Part shown: piece after piece, positions 1-8,910 of the stretch | Position numbering within the stretch: the stretch's first letter is position 1 | Layout of the letters: each line of letters starts with the position of its first letter | NCBI GenBank assembly: GCA_902633655.1 | Contig: CACPHA010000008.1 | Location: 1 to 42,479, forward strand | Direction of reading: 5' to 3' | Length of the DNA stretch: 42,479 nucleotides | Source: Paracoccaceae bacterium | GTDB taxonomy: Bacteria; Pseudomonadota; Alphaproteobacteria; Rhodobacterales; Rhodobacteraceae | Program-made: the position numbers and the translations under genes | Notes under the pieces: model-generated | Seen by the model: only the letters and a program-made list of their open reading frames with translations | Databases searched by the model: none | What the model was told of the DNA's origin: nothing

Positions 1-103
1 GCTTTCAAGAGATTGGGTTCTCGCCGATAGTATTAAATATTAACCCGCAGTCTTCGGAACCGCCTTTTTAATTTATAATATAATTAATATCTTTTTATAA
101 GTT

Positions 104-553
104 TCAACGTAAGTTCCCACAAAGCAACTGCAAAATAAAACTCCGATCTCCAGGATTTTCGACAAGATCAGCAGCAAGTCTGATTGGCACAATATGGTCA
201 CTGTGACCTGTTTCAGTGGGTTCACTCCGGCGTAGAACGGGATTTGCAAAAAAAATAGTACAAACTTTCTCAGCCCAAAGATCATATTCAGGCATAAAAA
301 CATATCTCCTAAAAGCTCCAACCCTCCTTACCTTGCTAATAGTCCAACCGGTTTCTTCCATTACTTCCCTGTGGAGCGCTGTTATCGGTTGTTCACCGGG
401 ATCAATACCACCTCCAGGTAATTGAAATTCAGGTTCAGGCTCCATCTGATGTGTTAATAAAAGTCTCCCACCGATAGGCAATAAAGCATAGACTCCCCCA
501 CGACGAGTATAGCCTATATCATTCTTTACGTTCTCACCAAATCGCCTTATCAT
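104..553 (-). CDS. NUDIX hydrolase (149 aa)
   Basis: Small single-domain pyrophosphohydrolase of the NUDIX superfamily; substrate not predictable. A complete NUDIX box is visible around residues 46-69: a GGG run, then G-x5-E, then the REVMEETGW segment that supplies the metal-binding glutamates. The length is typical for the family. The start is well supported: an AAGGAG Shine-Dalgarno (559-564 on the plus strand, read in reverse) lies 5 nt before the ATG. The gene is divergent from hslO, and its ATG shares bases with an ATG on the opposite strand (551-554). Moving the hslO start downstream leaves about 80 bp for two promoters. No signal peptide is seen, so it should be cytoplasmic. Family assignment is firm. 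Confidence 0.88.
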   Translation of the reverse strand: MIRRFGENVKNDIGYTRRGGVYALLPIGGRLLLTHQMEPEPEFQLPGGGIDPGEQPITALHREVMEETGWTISKVRRVGAFRRYVFMPEYDLWAEKVCTIFFANPVLRRSEPTETGHSDHIVPIRLAADLVENPGDRSFILQLLCGNLR

Positions 554-632
554 GATTACTCCTTATAGCATCATTACTTGCCGAGATATTCAAGAACAGT
601 TATGGCACAAACCAATAGCTCAAGGAATTCGA

Positions 633-1610
633 ATGTTGCAGAGCACGGAGCCATTTTGGGATGATACAGTCCTACCATTTCAATTGGAAAAATCTGACGT
701 ACGCGGGCGCTTGGCTCGGCTCGATGGAGTCCTAACAGGCGTATTGAAGCAACATTCCTATCCCCCAGTGGTAGAAGCCCTCGTTGCGGAGATGACGCTA
801 CTCACAGCTTTAATTGGCCAAACCATAAAGCTTCGTTGGAAACTATCTTTACAGGTGCAGTCCAAAGGTCCTGTCCGTATGATTGCTACCGACTATTACG
901 GTCCAGAGGAACACGGGCTGCCAGCTCGAATACGCGCATATGCAAACTTTGATAAGGAAAGACTAAACCATAGTGTCCCAAGTGAGCAGATCGGTGAAGG
1001 CTATTTCGCAATTTTAATTGATCAGGGTAAGAATATGCACCCCTATCAGGGAATCACTCCACTTTCAAAAGGATCGCTTTTTGAAAGTGCTGAAGGCTAC
1101 TTCGCACAATCTGAGCAGCTGCCAACCAAATTCTCACTCAGCTTCGGAAAGTCAATAGAAGAGGGCGGCTCGGAACGCTGGAGAGCTGGTGGCATTATGC
1201 TGCAGCATATGCCTAAATCCAGTCGATTTGCGGCAACCAACGGCGGGATAGGACAAAGTGATAATATGAGCACTTCAGATCTTTTAACCAGGCAAGTAAA
1301 AGAAAATTGGAACCGCGTAAACCTTCACCTTAAAACGGTGGAGGAGCTCGAACTAATTGGTCCAAAAGTCACGCCAAATAAATTGCTTATGCGCCTTTTC
1401 CATGAAGAAAGCCCACGTGTATTTGAAGCCCAAACAGTTGAATTTGGGTGTTCGTGTTCTGAGGACCGCGTTCGACAGTCATTATCAATTTATTCTGTAA
1501 AAGACATTGAAAGCATGACCGCCATAGACGGAAAAGTTACTGCAGATTGTCAGTTTTGTGGTTCGCACTACGTTCTGGATCCCAGTTCAGTTGGATTAAA
1601 TGCAACATAA
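633..1610 (+). CDS. hslO: Redox-regulated chaperone Hsp33
   Basis: Cytoplasmic holdase chaperone activated by disulfide formation under oxidative stress. The conserved N-terminal domain begins with WDDTVLPFQL, and the C-terminal zinc site is present as C-x-C (GCSCSED) plus C-x-x-C (CQFCGS), the redox switch of the family. An open frame extends upstream to an ATG at 552. I chose the ATG at 633 because an AAGGA sequence (622-626) lies 6 nt before it, because 325 aa suits the family, and because it separates this gene from the divergent NUDIX gene. The 3' end overlaps the next NUDIX gene by 11 bp, suggesting translational coupling in an hslO-NUDIX-cca operon. Identity is firm; the start is an inference. 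Confidence 0.93.
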   Translation: MLQSTEPFWDDTVLPFQLEKSDVRGRLARLDGVLTGVLKQHSYPPVVEALVAEMTLLTALIGQTIKLRWKLSLQVQSKGPVRMIATDYYGPEEHGLPARIRAYANFDKERLNHSVPSEQIGEGYFAILIDQGKNMHPYQGITPLSKGSLFESAEGYFAQSEQLPTKFSLSFGKSIEEGGSERWRAGGIMLQHMPKSSRFAATNGGIGQSDNMSTSDLLTRQVKENWNRVNLHLKTVEELELIGPKVTPNKLLMRLFHEESPRVFEAQTVEFGCSCSEDRVRQSLSIYSVKDIESMTAIDGKVTADCQFCGSHYVLDPSSVGLNAT

Positions 1611-2208
1611 GGTTAAAACGCTCAGAAAATGCCTTATTGAAGCACTAAATCAGTCCCTTCCCGAATCGTCTGATTTTGACCTTAATGATGACCTACCCAG
1701 CTTTTTTTCAGCAGACTTTCGTGAAGCAGCGGTATTGATCGCAATCAATGATATTAATAACAACCCCAGTATAATTCTGACCAAGCGTTCCTCTACTCTG
1801 GAAAACCATCCTGGACAAATTGCTTTTCCCGGTGGCAAGATTGATGCAGACGACAAAACGGCGATAAAGGCTGCTCTCAGAGAGGCCGAAGAAGAAGTCT
1901 CTCTATTGCGGGGTCAGGTCGAGGTTTTGGGCTGCCTGCCCCAACACACCACAATAACCCAATTTCGAGTGACACCCGTTGTTGGACTTATAAATGGGCC
2001 TTTCATTCCCAAAATAGAAGAGAACGAAGTGGAGGAAGTCTTTTCAGTCCCATTCAGTTTTCTGATGGTACTTGAAAATTACAAAATTTGTGCTCGCAAA
2101 TATTTGGGAAACGAGCGATATTATTATACAGTTCCATACGGCCCCTACTATATCTGGGGTGCCACGGCACGTATTCTCAGAGCGTTGGCAGAAAGATTCC
2201 AGACATGA
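1600..2208 (+). CDS. CoA-pyrophosphatase-type NUDIX hydrolase (NudL/YeaB-like)
   Basis: A 202-residue NUDIX protein of the subgroup known to cleave coenzyme A and its derivatives. Seen directly: the subgroup signature (LTKRSSTLENHPGQIAFPGG) directly before the NUDIX box, whose core reads LREAEEEVSL. The usual glutamate in G-x5-E is an aspartate here, a change that also occurs in relatives. The ATG at 1600 overlaps the end of hslO by 11 bp, and the stop codon overlaps the start of cca as ATGA (2205-2208). The three genes therefore look like one tightly coupled operon, the order I associate with Rhodobacterales. The CoA substrate is inferred from family membership only. Confidence 0.85.
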   Translation: MQHKVKTLRKCLIEALNQSLPESSDFDLNDDLPSFFSADFREAAVLIAINDINNNPSIILTKRSSTLENHPGQIAFPGGKIDADDKTAIKAALREAEEEVSLLRGQVEVLGCLPQHTTITQFRVTPVVGLINGPFIPKIEENEVEEVFSVPFSFLMVLENYKICARKYLGNERYYYTVPYGPYYIWGATARILRALAERFQT

Positions 2209-3356
2209 AGATCACAGGTGCTTGGCTTCGATCACAATCGGCGCAGCGAGTGCTTTCTCTTTTTGCTTGTGCTGGACATCAAGCATTTTTTGTCGGTGGG
2301 TGTGTTAGAGATGACCAACTCGGCTTTAAAGTCAGTGATATAGATATCGCGTCCGATGCCACTCCCGCACAAACAATAAATTTAGCCCAAAATGCAGGGA
2401 TTCAGTTTCGCGCTACGGGGATTGACCACGGTACTGTTACTCTTGTTGTTCATAAGAAATCGTTTGAAGTAACAACTTTTAGAAAAGATATTTCAACAGA
2501 CGGTCGCCACGCAGGTGTGGTATTTCTAGACGATATCGAAGAAGATGCTCGGCGGCGCGACTTCACGATGAATGCTCTTTACGCCGATAAAAATGGAGTA
2601 ATTCTTGATCCACTTAATGGGTTGAAGGATCTTCATGAAAAACGAGTCCGATTTATCGGAGACGCAAGCACACGAATTAAAGAAGATTACCTCCGCATAC
2701 TTAGGTTTTTTAGGTTTTCAGCTTGGTACGCCAACCCCAAATTCGGTTTTAATCCCGATACACTCAACGCGGTTACGAAGAACCTTAAAGGTTTGAAAAA
2801 ATTGTCCCGAGAACGCGTTAGCGCAGAAATCATCAAACTCTTAACCGCGCCAAACCCCGCCCCAAGTGTTGCCACCATGCGAAGCACAGGTGTTCTCGGA
2901 GCCGTCATAGCAGAGGCAGAAGACCGGCTTCTCCCGATACTCATCGAGTATGAAAAAGCCTGCAACATAAGTCCCGACCCGTTGCGGAGGTTAGCAGCAA
3001 TTGGGGGACATGATCTTCAAGAGAACTTACGGCTAAACAAGAAAGATACTCAGAGATTGAAGAATTTACATGATCATATGAGCAGTACAGTACAAGCTCA
3101 TGAATTGGGATACAGGCTTGGAGAACCTATTGCACGCAGCATATTGTTACTTAGGGCCGCAGTTTTTGAACAGCAAATTAGTCAAAACGAAATAGAGCGC
3201 ATAAAAATGGGTTCGAGAGCAAAGTTTCCTGTTAAAGGAAGTGATTTAATCAACGCTTATCCTGGTGCTGCTTTGGGAAGAAAACTAAAAGAACTTGAAA
3301 TCAAATGGATCTCTTCTGAGTTTACCCTTAATAAACAAGATCTATTGAGTCGATAG
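2205..3356 (+). CDS. cca: CCA tRNA nucleotidyltransferase / poly(A) polymerase family
   Basis: Class II nucleotidyltransferase expected to add or repair the 3'-CCA end of tRNAs. Visible motifs in order are VGGCVRD, the metal-binding D-x-D in VSDIDIASDATP, the RRDFTMNALY motif, and RILRFFRFSAWY leading into the helical tRNA-binding part. A longer open frame begins at 2088, but those 39 extra residues lie inside the upstream NUDIX gene and look random. The ATG at 2205 overlaps the upstream stop by 4 bp and places the GGxVRD motif near residue 30, as is normal. That gives 383 aa, a usual alphaproteobacterial length. A poly(A) polymerase role cannot be excluded from sequence alone, but CCA addition is more likely in a genome showing a single copy here. 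Confidence 0.9.
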   Translation: MKITGAWLRSQSAQRVLSLFACAGHQAFFVGGCVRDDQLGFKVSDIDIASDATPAQTINLAQNAGIQFRATGIDHGTVTLVVHKKSFEVTTFRKDISTDGRHAGVVFLDDIEEDARRRDFTMNALYADKNGVILDPLNGLKDLHEKRVRFIGDASTRIKEDYLRILRFFRFSAWYANPKFGFNPDTLNAVTKNLKGLKKLSRERVSAEIIKLLTAPNPAPSVATMRSTGVLGAVIAEAEDRLLPILIEYEKACNISPDPLRRLAAIGGHDLQENLRLNKKDTQRLKNLHDHMSSTVQAHELGYRLGEPIARSILLLRAAVFEQQISQNEIERIKMGSRAKFPVKGSDLINAYPGAALGRKLKELEIKWISSEFTLNKQDLLSR

Positions 3357-3630
3357 CGATTCAGATTTAAGTCCAGATTGGGTTGACTTTAATCTTTAAA
3401 GCATACCTATTTGGAATTTTACAACTATTGAAAAAATTCAACAATATCTACGCCAAGGCTAGAACTGGAAATTATTTTAACTTACATAATTTTTTATATG
3501 GTCCTTTTGAAATAAATTATCAAAAGTTCTTTTCGACATTTTATAGCTTAACTTTCGGTTTATTGATAAACAATTTGCCGCTTTAAGTTAAATTTTACGG
3601 TTTTTTTATGATGTAGTGGGAAGTTAAATT

Positions 3631-5460
3631 ATGTACCGCCTTTTTGAAAATCTTATCGATCCGTTCATTGAATATAAAGAAATTGATATCCCTCCCGATA
3701 GAATCTTCCCGTTCCTTAGGGAGTACTGTCGCCCCTTCTACACGGTATTTTCTGTAATTATTTTTCTCTCTTTTCTAATAGCTGGGACGGAACTTGGGCT
3801 AATATATTTCATTGGTTGGATCGTTGATGTTATGCACGGTAATCCAACCGCTGTCTGGTCAGAGCACGGTAGAATATTGATTTTTTTTGCTCTACTTGTC
3901 GTCTTCATTCGTCCGCTAATTTTTTGCGGTCATACTGCCCTTATAAACAATACTATGATGCCTAATTTAGGCACACTAATTCGATGGAGAGCCCACCGCC
4001 ATGTTCTACGTCAATCAGTGGGATGGTTTGAAAATGACTTTGCTGGTCGAATTGCCAACCGTGTAATGCAAACACCCCCCGCCGCGAATGAAATGATGTT
4101 TCACCTTTTTGACGCGCTAAGTTATGCGACCGCTTACGCCATTGGTGCTGGAATTCTGCTGTGGGCTGCCAATCCTGCTTTGGCAGTTCCATTGATTATA
4201 TGGATTATAGGTTATGTACTTCTATTACGTTGGGTTGTCATACACGTTGGACCTGCCTCTGAAGCCTCGTCAGATGCAAGATCCCAATTAAACGGTCGAA
4301 TTGTAGATGGTTATACCAATATCCAGTCAGTCAAACTCTTTGCCGATGAAACTGATGAACTTGAGTACGCTCGTCAAGCGATCTCAAACACACGAGAAAC
4401 TGTGAAGCGGGAAATGCGTATCTACACTAATATGGATTTAGCTTTGGTTGTACTCAATGGCTTTTTAATTGTTAGCGTTATAGGCTGGGCTATTTTTTTA
4501 TGGAATAATGGTTATGCAACCGCCGGTATTGTCGCCGCGGCATCAACTCTTGTTTTGCGGCTTAATGCTCTTACAGGATGGATTATGTGGGCGGTTACAA
4601 GTTTTTTTCGTGAAATGGGCGTTGTCTCAGAAGGAATGCGCACAATTGCGCAGCCACTCGATCTTGTGGATGCAAAAGAGGCAACTGAGCTTAATGTATT
4701 TAACGCCAAAATTCGCTTTTCGAACTTGTCTCATCACTATGGTAAAAAAAGTGGAGGTTTGAATAAACTCAATCTGATAATCAAACCAGGCGAAAAAGTT
4801 GGCCTCGTGGGAAGATCGGGAGCTGGAAAATCAACTTTGCTGAAATTGTTGTTGCGTTTTTATGATATTGAAAACGGTGAAATTTATATTGATGGGCAGA
4901 ACATTTCACATACCACACAGGCAAGTTTGCGTCGTCGAATTGGAATGGTCCAGCAGGACAATAGCTTACTGCATCGGACGATACGCGACAACATTCGCTA
5001 TGGTCAAAAATCTGCTACGCATAAAGAAATAATTGCCGCTGCCAAGCAGGCACAGGCTCATAAATTCATTTTGAATCTTGAAGATTCACAAGGGCGTTCG
5101 GGTTACGATGCAGAAGTTGGTGAGAGGGGTATCAAACTTTCTGGCGGACAACGTCAGAGAATTGCACTTGCTAGGGTTATTCTTAAGGACCCACCAATCC
5201 TTTTATTAGATGAAGCAACAAGCGCGCTCGACAGTGAAGTTGAGGCAGCAATTCAGGATACACTTTACAAAATGATGTCCGGTAAAACGGTGATCGCTAT
5301 AGCACATCGACTTTCAACTATTGCTCACATGGATAGAATTTTAGTCATGGATAAGGGCCATGTCGTAGAAGACGGAGACCATAAAAGTCTTCTTTCTAGA
5401 GGGGGCCTTTACGCCGGATTCTGGTCGCGACAATCAGGTGGGTTTATCGATGTCGAGTGA
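3631..5460 (+). CDS. ABC exporter, fused membrane and ATPase domains (MsbA-like)
   Basis: A 609-residue half-transporter that should act as a homodimer or heterodimer in the inner membrane. The N-terminal ~330 residues hold several hydrophobic segments typical of an exporter membrane domain. The ATPase domain follows with Walker A (GRSGAGKST), the signature LSGGQRQRIALARV, Walker B (ILLLDEAT) and the switch histidine (AIAHRLST). The substrate is not readable; relatives move lipids, peptides or drugs. A GGGAAG sequence just upstream fits a ribosome site. In other roseobacters I recall two adjacent ABC exporter genes after cca; only one is present here. The 274 bp between cca and this gene and the 311 bp after it hold no credible gene. 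Confidence 0.9.
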   Translation: MYRLFENLIDPFIEYKEIDIPPDRIFPFLREYCRPFYTVFSVIIFLSFLIAGTELGLIYFIGWIVDVMHGNPTAVWSEHGRILIFFALLVVFIRPLIFCGHTALINNTMMPNLGTLIRWRAHRHVLRQSVGWFENDFAGRIANRVMQTPPAANEMMFHLFDALSYATAYAIGAGILLWAANPALAVPLIIWIIGYVLLLRWVVIHVGPASEASSDARSQLNGRIVDGYTNIQSVKLFADETDELEYARQAISNTRETVKREMRIYTNMDLALVVLNGFLIVSVIGWAIFLWNNGYATAGIVAAASTLVLRLNALTGWIMWAVTSFFREMGVVSEGMRTIAQPLDLVDAKEATELNVFNAKIRFSNLSHHYGKKSGGLNKLNLIIKPGEKVGLVGRSGAGKSTLLKLLLRFYDIENGEIYIDGQNISHTTQASLRRRIGMVQQDNSLLHRTIRDNIRYGQKSATHKEIIAAAKQAQAHKFILNLEDSQGRSGYDAEVGERGIKLSGGQRQRIALARVILKDPPILLLDEATSALDSEVEAAIQDTLYKMMSGKTVIAIAHRLSTIAHMDRILVMDKGHVVEDGDHKSLLSRGGLYAGFWSRQSGGFIDVE

Positions 5461-5771
5461 CGAATTTTATTTAAAATTATGTGATCATTTCACTTCAACC
5501 GAAGTTAGTAAATTAAACAAACCGCCTAAAGCCATTTTTCCGATTACAAAAATAGAAATTAGATCTAAAAATGGTTGATTATGGATTTATCACTGAAAGA
5601 CAGCTTTCTAGTTAGGCTTTCAATTTGAGCCCTTTAATTTACAAAATTTTTAAATGTGATCCAAGCTAATATTTTCCACCATTTTAGGAATTAAAAAAGT
5701 TGATTGAATAGATTTGGTCTGTAAATCACAAAATTTATACGCTAATTTAAAAATAAAATGAGCAGTTGAAA
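5461..5771. other. AT-rich intergenic stretch, no gene seen
   Basis: This spacer between the ABC exporter and the first L,D-transpeptidase is very AT-rich. I see no open frame with a credible start, no tRNA-like fold and no convincing terminator. It presumably holds the exporter's 3' end signals and the promoter of the downstream lipoprotein gene. Confidence 0.5.
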
Positions 5772-6290
5772 ATGAAAATTTTAAGGTCGCTTTTGACTTT
5801 CTTTATTTTGTTAAGCTTTTCAGGATGCATGATTTTTGAGCCATTTCTTATACCAAATCTTTCTGAAAAACATACCAAAGTGGACATTACCAGCATTGTG
5901 ATTAAAAAGGGCGATAGACGTCTGTACCTTTTTGAGAATCAGAAATTAGTAAAATCTTATCGTATTGGACTTGGTTCTTCTCCAGTAGGTGACAAAAAAG
6001 TCGAGGGAGATGGTAAAACACCGGAAGGGCTCTACTATATCGATCGAAAAAACCCTAATAGCCGGTATTTTCTTTCACTTGGGATATCTTACCCAAATTC
6101 CGATGATATCGCTGAAGCAGAAACTCTTGGACAATCTCCGGGAGAAGATATCTTCATCCACGGCCACGATCGAAAATCGAATTTTTTAAAGCCTGACTGG
6201 ACGGCTGGATGCATTTCCTTAAGAAACTATGAGATGCGTGAAATTTACCAAAATGTAAAAGTAGGAACGCCTATACTTATCCACCCCTAG
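5772..6290 (+). CDS. L,D-transpeptidase (YkuD domain) lipoprotein
   Basis: Predicted periplasmic, membrane-anchored enzyme that crosslinks peptidoglycan or attaches proteins to it. The N-terminus is a lipoprotein signal: positive residues, a hydrophobic run and the lipobox LSFSGC, with the acylated cysteine near residue 19. The catalytic motif is clear, with histidine in FIHGHDRK and the nucleophile cysteine in WTAGCISLRN, spaced as in YkuD domains. A TTG two codons upstream (5766) is an alternative start, but the ATG is preferred. At 172 aa it is a minimal YkuD protein without a peptidoglycan-binding repeat. Its 3' end overlaps the convergent CAP-domain gene by 14 bp. A second L,D-transpeptidase lies 0.7 kb downstream. 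Confidence 0.88.
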   Translation: MKILRSLLTFFILLSFSGCMIFEPFLIPNLSEKHTKVDITSIVIKKGDRRLYLFENQKLVKSYRIGLGSSPVGDKKVEGDGKTPEGLYYIDRKNPNSRYFLSLGISYPNSDDIAEAETLGQSPGEDIFIHGHDRKSNFLKPDWTAGCISLRNYEMREIYQNVKVGTPILIHP

Positions 6291-6837
6291 ACGGATTGTT
6301 AGTCACCACGTTTTCCACAAATTCTGGACCTGTTCCGAGGACCATAGTCCACCAGATTTTGCCACTAGGCTCCTGATACCAAGAAAAACCCATTTCCGTG
6401 GCTCTTTTATCTAAAAGTACCCTGCGTGTGTCTGGATTTTCCATCCAAGCCGAGAGCGTTTCCAACTCTGTCTCAAATGTTTCTGAGATTAATTCTCCAA
6501 CCAATTTATGTGGATATCCAACCATCTCAACACGATCTATAGGGGACGAACCTTCGGAGCCAAAATGCCAAGGACGATTTTGCACCGACATGTCGCGGGC
6601 ATGAGTAGCAGCGGCCGCATTAAGATGCGAACTCAAAGCAAGTTCGGAAATATTAGATGAAATTCTCAGAGCGTTTAAGGCATCTAACATCCTAAACTGG
6701 ACGCTAGCAGTTGATTGAAGCCTAAGGTTGTAAAGCCGCGGCATTGGTTTACCGTCCGCTCCAAGCTTTGGAACTTCCGTTTCGCAAGCTGAGAGCAAAA
6801 ACAAAAAAGCCAATAATTGACAAATGAACCGGATCAT
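6277..6837 (-). CDS. CAP/SCP-domain lipoprotein
   Basis: A 186-residue secreted lipoprotein of the CAP (cysteine-rich secretory protein / YkwD-like) superfamily; bacterial members have mostly unknown roles. The lipobox is LLSAC near residue 18. The CAP core shows HLNAAAATHARDMS, then RPWHFGSEG, and the conserved GELISETF and SAWMENPDTRRVLLDKR segments typical of the fold. The gene lies between two L,D-transpeptidases, convergent with the first and divergent from the second, which suggests envelope function. The 14-bp convergent overlap with the upstream neighbour means the two transcripts would be antisense at their ends. Family assignment is confident; function is unknown. Confidence 0.82.
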   Translation of the reverse strand: MIRFICQLLAFLFLLSACETEVPKLGADGKPMPRLYNLRLQSTASVQFRMLDALNALRISSNISELALSSHLNAAAATHARDMSVQNRPWHFGSEGSSPIDRVEMVGYPHKLVGELISETFETELETLSAWMENPDTRRVLLDKRATEMGFSWYQEPSGKIWWTMVLGTGPEFVENVVTNNPSRGG

Positions 6838-6998
6838 TGCTCCCCACCAGATATAGATACCTGTTAATTAACTCGTTGACACATATCTTGCCAGCATGTT
6901 TTTCATATTCCCCATGTAAGATTAACTTGTATTGTGGTCGGGGTATTCCGGCAGTATTCTAGCGTATGGGTTCATTAGGCAATTAGTTGGAGTAAGAA

Positions 6999-7589
6999 AT
7001 GACCTGGCAATCGAGACGAACTTTTCTCGCAACAGGTACTGCAGTGTTTGCATCACCTTTATTTGGACAAACTAATGTTAACGAAAGCAACACAACGGAA
7101 TTTGACCGAGAGGTATCAGAATCCGTTCGTCATAATATCTCGAGTTTTCGTGCTTTGGACTGGCAACCATATTTCTCAAATTTGAAAAACGGCGCCGTGT
7201 TGGTTGATATCTCATCGCGTGCTTTACATTATTGGTCCGAAGATGAAAAAATTTATAAACTTTACCCATCGAGCGTACCTTTGAGTGAAGAACTTACGAA
7301 AAGGGGACGAACAAAGGTTACTCAGAAAGTTGTTGGCCCAAGTTGGAGTCCGACGCCTGCGATGTTGGAACGAAATCCTGATTGGCCAAGCTTTATGCCT
7401 CCAGGCCCAGACAATCCACTCGGAACACACGCACTCTATCTGAGTTGGCGACACTACCGAATTCACGGAACACATGATACACGAAAAATTGGACGTCGTT
7501 CGTCAAATGGTTGCATTGGACTCTACAATGAACATATCGAAGAATTATTCGATATGGCCAAAATAGGAACACAAGTTCTGCTGATATGA
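6999..7589 (+). CDS. L,D-transpeptidase with Tat-type signal peptide
   Basis: A 196-residue YkuD-family enzyme predicted to act in the periplasm on peptidoglycan. The N-terminus has a twin-arginine signal (SRRTFLATGTAVFASP), so export in folded form by the Tat system is likely. The catalytic motif is RIHGTHDTRKIG followed by the nucleophile in SSNGCIGLYN. GGAG lies 6 nt before the ATG. Unlike the lipoprotein homologue at 5772, this one should be soluble or only loosely attached. It is divergent from the CAP lipoprotein, and the 161-bp gap contains a TTGACA hexamer (6875-6880) without a convincing -10 partner. Enzyme class is firm; the crosslink it makes is not known. Confidence 0.9.
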   Translation: MTWQSRRTFLATGTAVFASPLFGQTNVNESNTTEFDREVSESVRHNISSFRALDWQPYFSNLKNGAVLVDISSRALHYWSEDEKIYKLYPSSVPLSEELTKRGRTKVTQKVVGPSWSPTPAMLERNPDWPSFMPPGPDNPLGTHALYLSWRHYRIHGTHDTRKIGRRSSNGCIGLYNEHIEELFDMAKIGTQVLLI

Positions 7590-7715
7590 AAATAGGATTT
7601 TGTTTTGGAGTCTGGTATTAAGTCTTAGAAGTGCTCAGGTATTTTAAAAAAACTCTTCGTTGGCCTTTATGCAAGCTGAAGCTGCGGAAAATTGAAATTT
7701 TAATAAGGAAAATAG

Positions 7716-8060
7716 ATGAAACAAAATATTCTCGCCTTAACTTTGCTCGCTCTCACGAGTGTTGCTATGGCAGGTGGACTGACCGATCCAGAAGTTGTTC
7801 CACTACCGATGACTAAAGAATTAATCTCATGTGAAGGCAAAAGCATGGAAAAAAAATCCGACTACAACGGCGCTTTTTATCACTATTCCCTAGCTTTAAA
7901 CCAAAGTTCTGAAGAGGCTGCAGAATCGGCAGCAAACGCCGTTAGAGCATATTTAGAAGCAAGAAAGCAGACGTGTAACCCAAATGCAAAAGCAGTTATT
8001 GATCGAAATGGTTATGCTGTCCGTAAAACAAAGGGCGGCATAGTAATAAATTTACCCTAA
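7716..8060 (+). CDS. Small exported protein, unknown function
   Basis: A 114-residue protein with a clear Sec signal peptide (hydrophobic run ending ALTSVAMA) and a mature start of GGLTDPEVVPLP. Small periplasmic proteins with a GG-x-x-(D/E)P-x-V start right after the cleavage site are common in roseobacters as I recall them, but I cannot name this family. Residues 50-85 are alanine- and glutamate-rich and look helical, with a tetratricopeptide-like feel (YNGAFYHYSLALNQ). Two cysteines remain in the mature part and could form a disulfide. AAGGA lies 7 nt before the ATG. It has its own spacer on both sides (about 125 and 250 bp) and is probably monocistronic. Confidence 0.75.
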   Translation: MKQNILALTLLALTSVAMAGGLTDPEVVPLPMTKELISCEGKSMEKKSDYNGAFYHYSLALNQSSEEAAESAANAVRAYLEARKQTCNPNAKAVIDRNGYAVRKTKGGIVINLP

Positions 8061-8310
8061 TAGGCCGAGATGATTACAAGTAGTATAACGTAAGTCATAA
8101 ACCTAATTTAATTTCGCGTTTCATTGAAAATTTGGTTCAGTGTAAAATGTAACTTATATTCGTTAAACCACTACATTACCCGTGCCAGTGTAAATAAACA
8201 TTGTTTAAATTTGTCTGCTATAAATTCTAAACGATTTAGATTAATCCTACTTGAACTAAGGATGTGTTCATTACAAAAATAGGATGTGACGGCCAAAAGG
8301 GAACATTGGT

Positions 8311-8910
8311 ATGAAAACTGCCCTAATAGTGATAGACATGCAAATTGATTTTTGCGAAGATGGAGCGTTGGCAGTGGACAATGGCAATAGCGTTGTGCCT
8401 GTAATCAACGAAATGCTTTGTGACTATGACATTGTTTGTCTTACACAAGACTGGCATCCTTTCGGCCATTCTTCCTTCGCAAGTAGTCATGAGGGTAGAT
8501 CTCCTTTTGATTTGGTCGAGATGAGTTATGGAAAACAAGTGCTTTGGCCTGATCATTGCGTGCAAGGGAGCATAGGGGCTAATTTTCACAAAGAATTAAA
8601 CACTAATTTAGCGGATATGATTGTGCGTAAAGGCTTTAATCCTGACATAGATAGTTATTCAGCCTTTTTTGAAAATGACCATAAAACTCCAACCGGACTT
8701 CATGGATATTTGCAAACGCGACAGGTTAAAAAACTCGATCTGGTAGGCTTGGCCACCGACTTTTGTGTGGCCTACTCCGCGCTTGATGCCGCGATGCTCG
8801 GTTATAGCGTGCGGGTTCTTGAAAAAGCTACTAGAGCAATTGACCTAGACGAATCACTTAAGACCGCACGGGAAAATATGGCCGCAGCTGGCGTTATACT
8901 GGAGCATTAA
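8311..8910 (+). CDS. pncA: Nicotinamidase
   Basis: Hydrolyses nicotinamide to nicotinate in NAD salvage. The isochorismatase-like fold is clear: IVIDMQIDFCEDGALAV holds the catalytic aspartate, TQDWHPFGHSSF the metal-binding region, and GLATDFCVAYSALDA the catalytic cysteine. A lysine in DMIVRKGFNPDIDSYS completes the expected triad. The length of 199 aa fits. AAGGGA lies 9 nt upstream of the ATG. The next gene, pncB, starts on the base after the stop codon, so the two are one operon running nicotinamide to nicotinate to nicotinate mononucleotide. The 250-bp upstream region carries no riboswitch that I recognise. Confidence 0.93.
   Translation: MKTALIVIDMQIDFCEDGALAVDNGNSVVPVINEMLCDYDIVCLTQDWHPFGHSSFASSHEGRSPFDLVEMSYGKQVLWPDHCVQGSIGANFHKELNTNLADMIVRKGFNPDIDSYSAFFENDHKTPTGLHGYLQTRQVKKLDLVGLATDFCVAYSALDAAMLGYSVRVLEKATRAIDLDESLKTARENMAAAGVILEH

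Noticed and set aside
3-71. Open frame to a TAA at 69-71 reading from the left edge (ends SSEPPF)
   Set aside because: It could be the tail of a gene outside the window, but 22 codons match no family I know and nothing else supports it.
3383-3586. 67-residue frame between cca and the ABC exporter
   Set aside because: AT-rich, no ribosome site, composition of random translation; treated as intergenic.
6875-6905. TTGACA hexamer as a promoter of the Tat L,D-transpeptidase
   Set aside because: No acceptable -10 hexamer at 16-18 bp, so it was not listed as a promoter.
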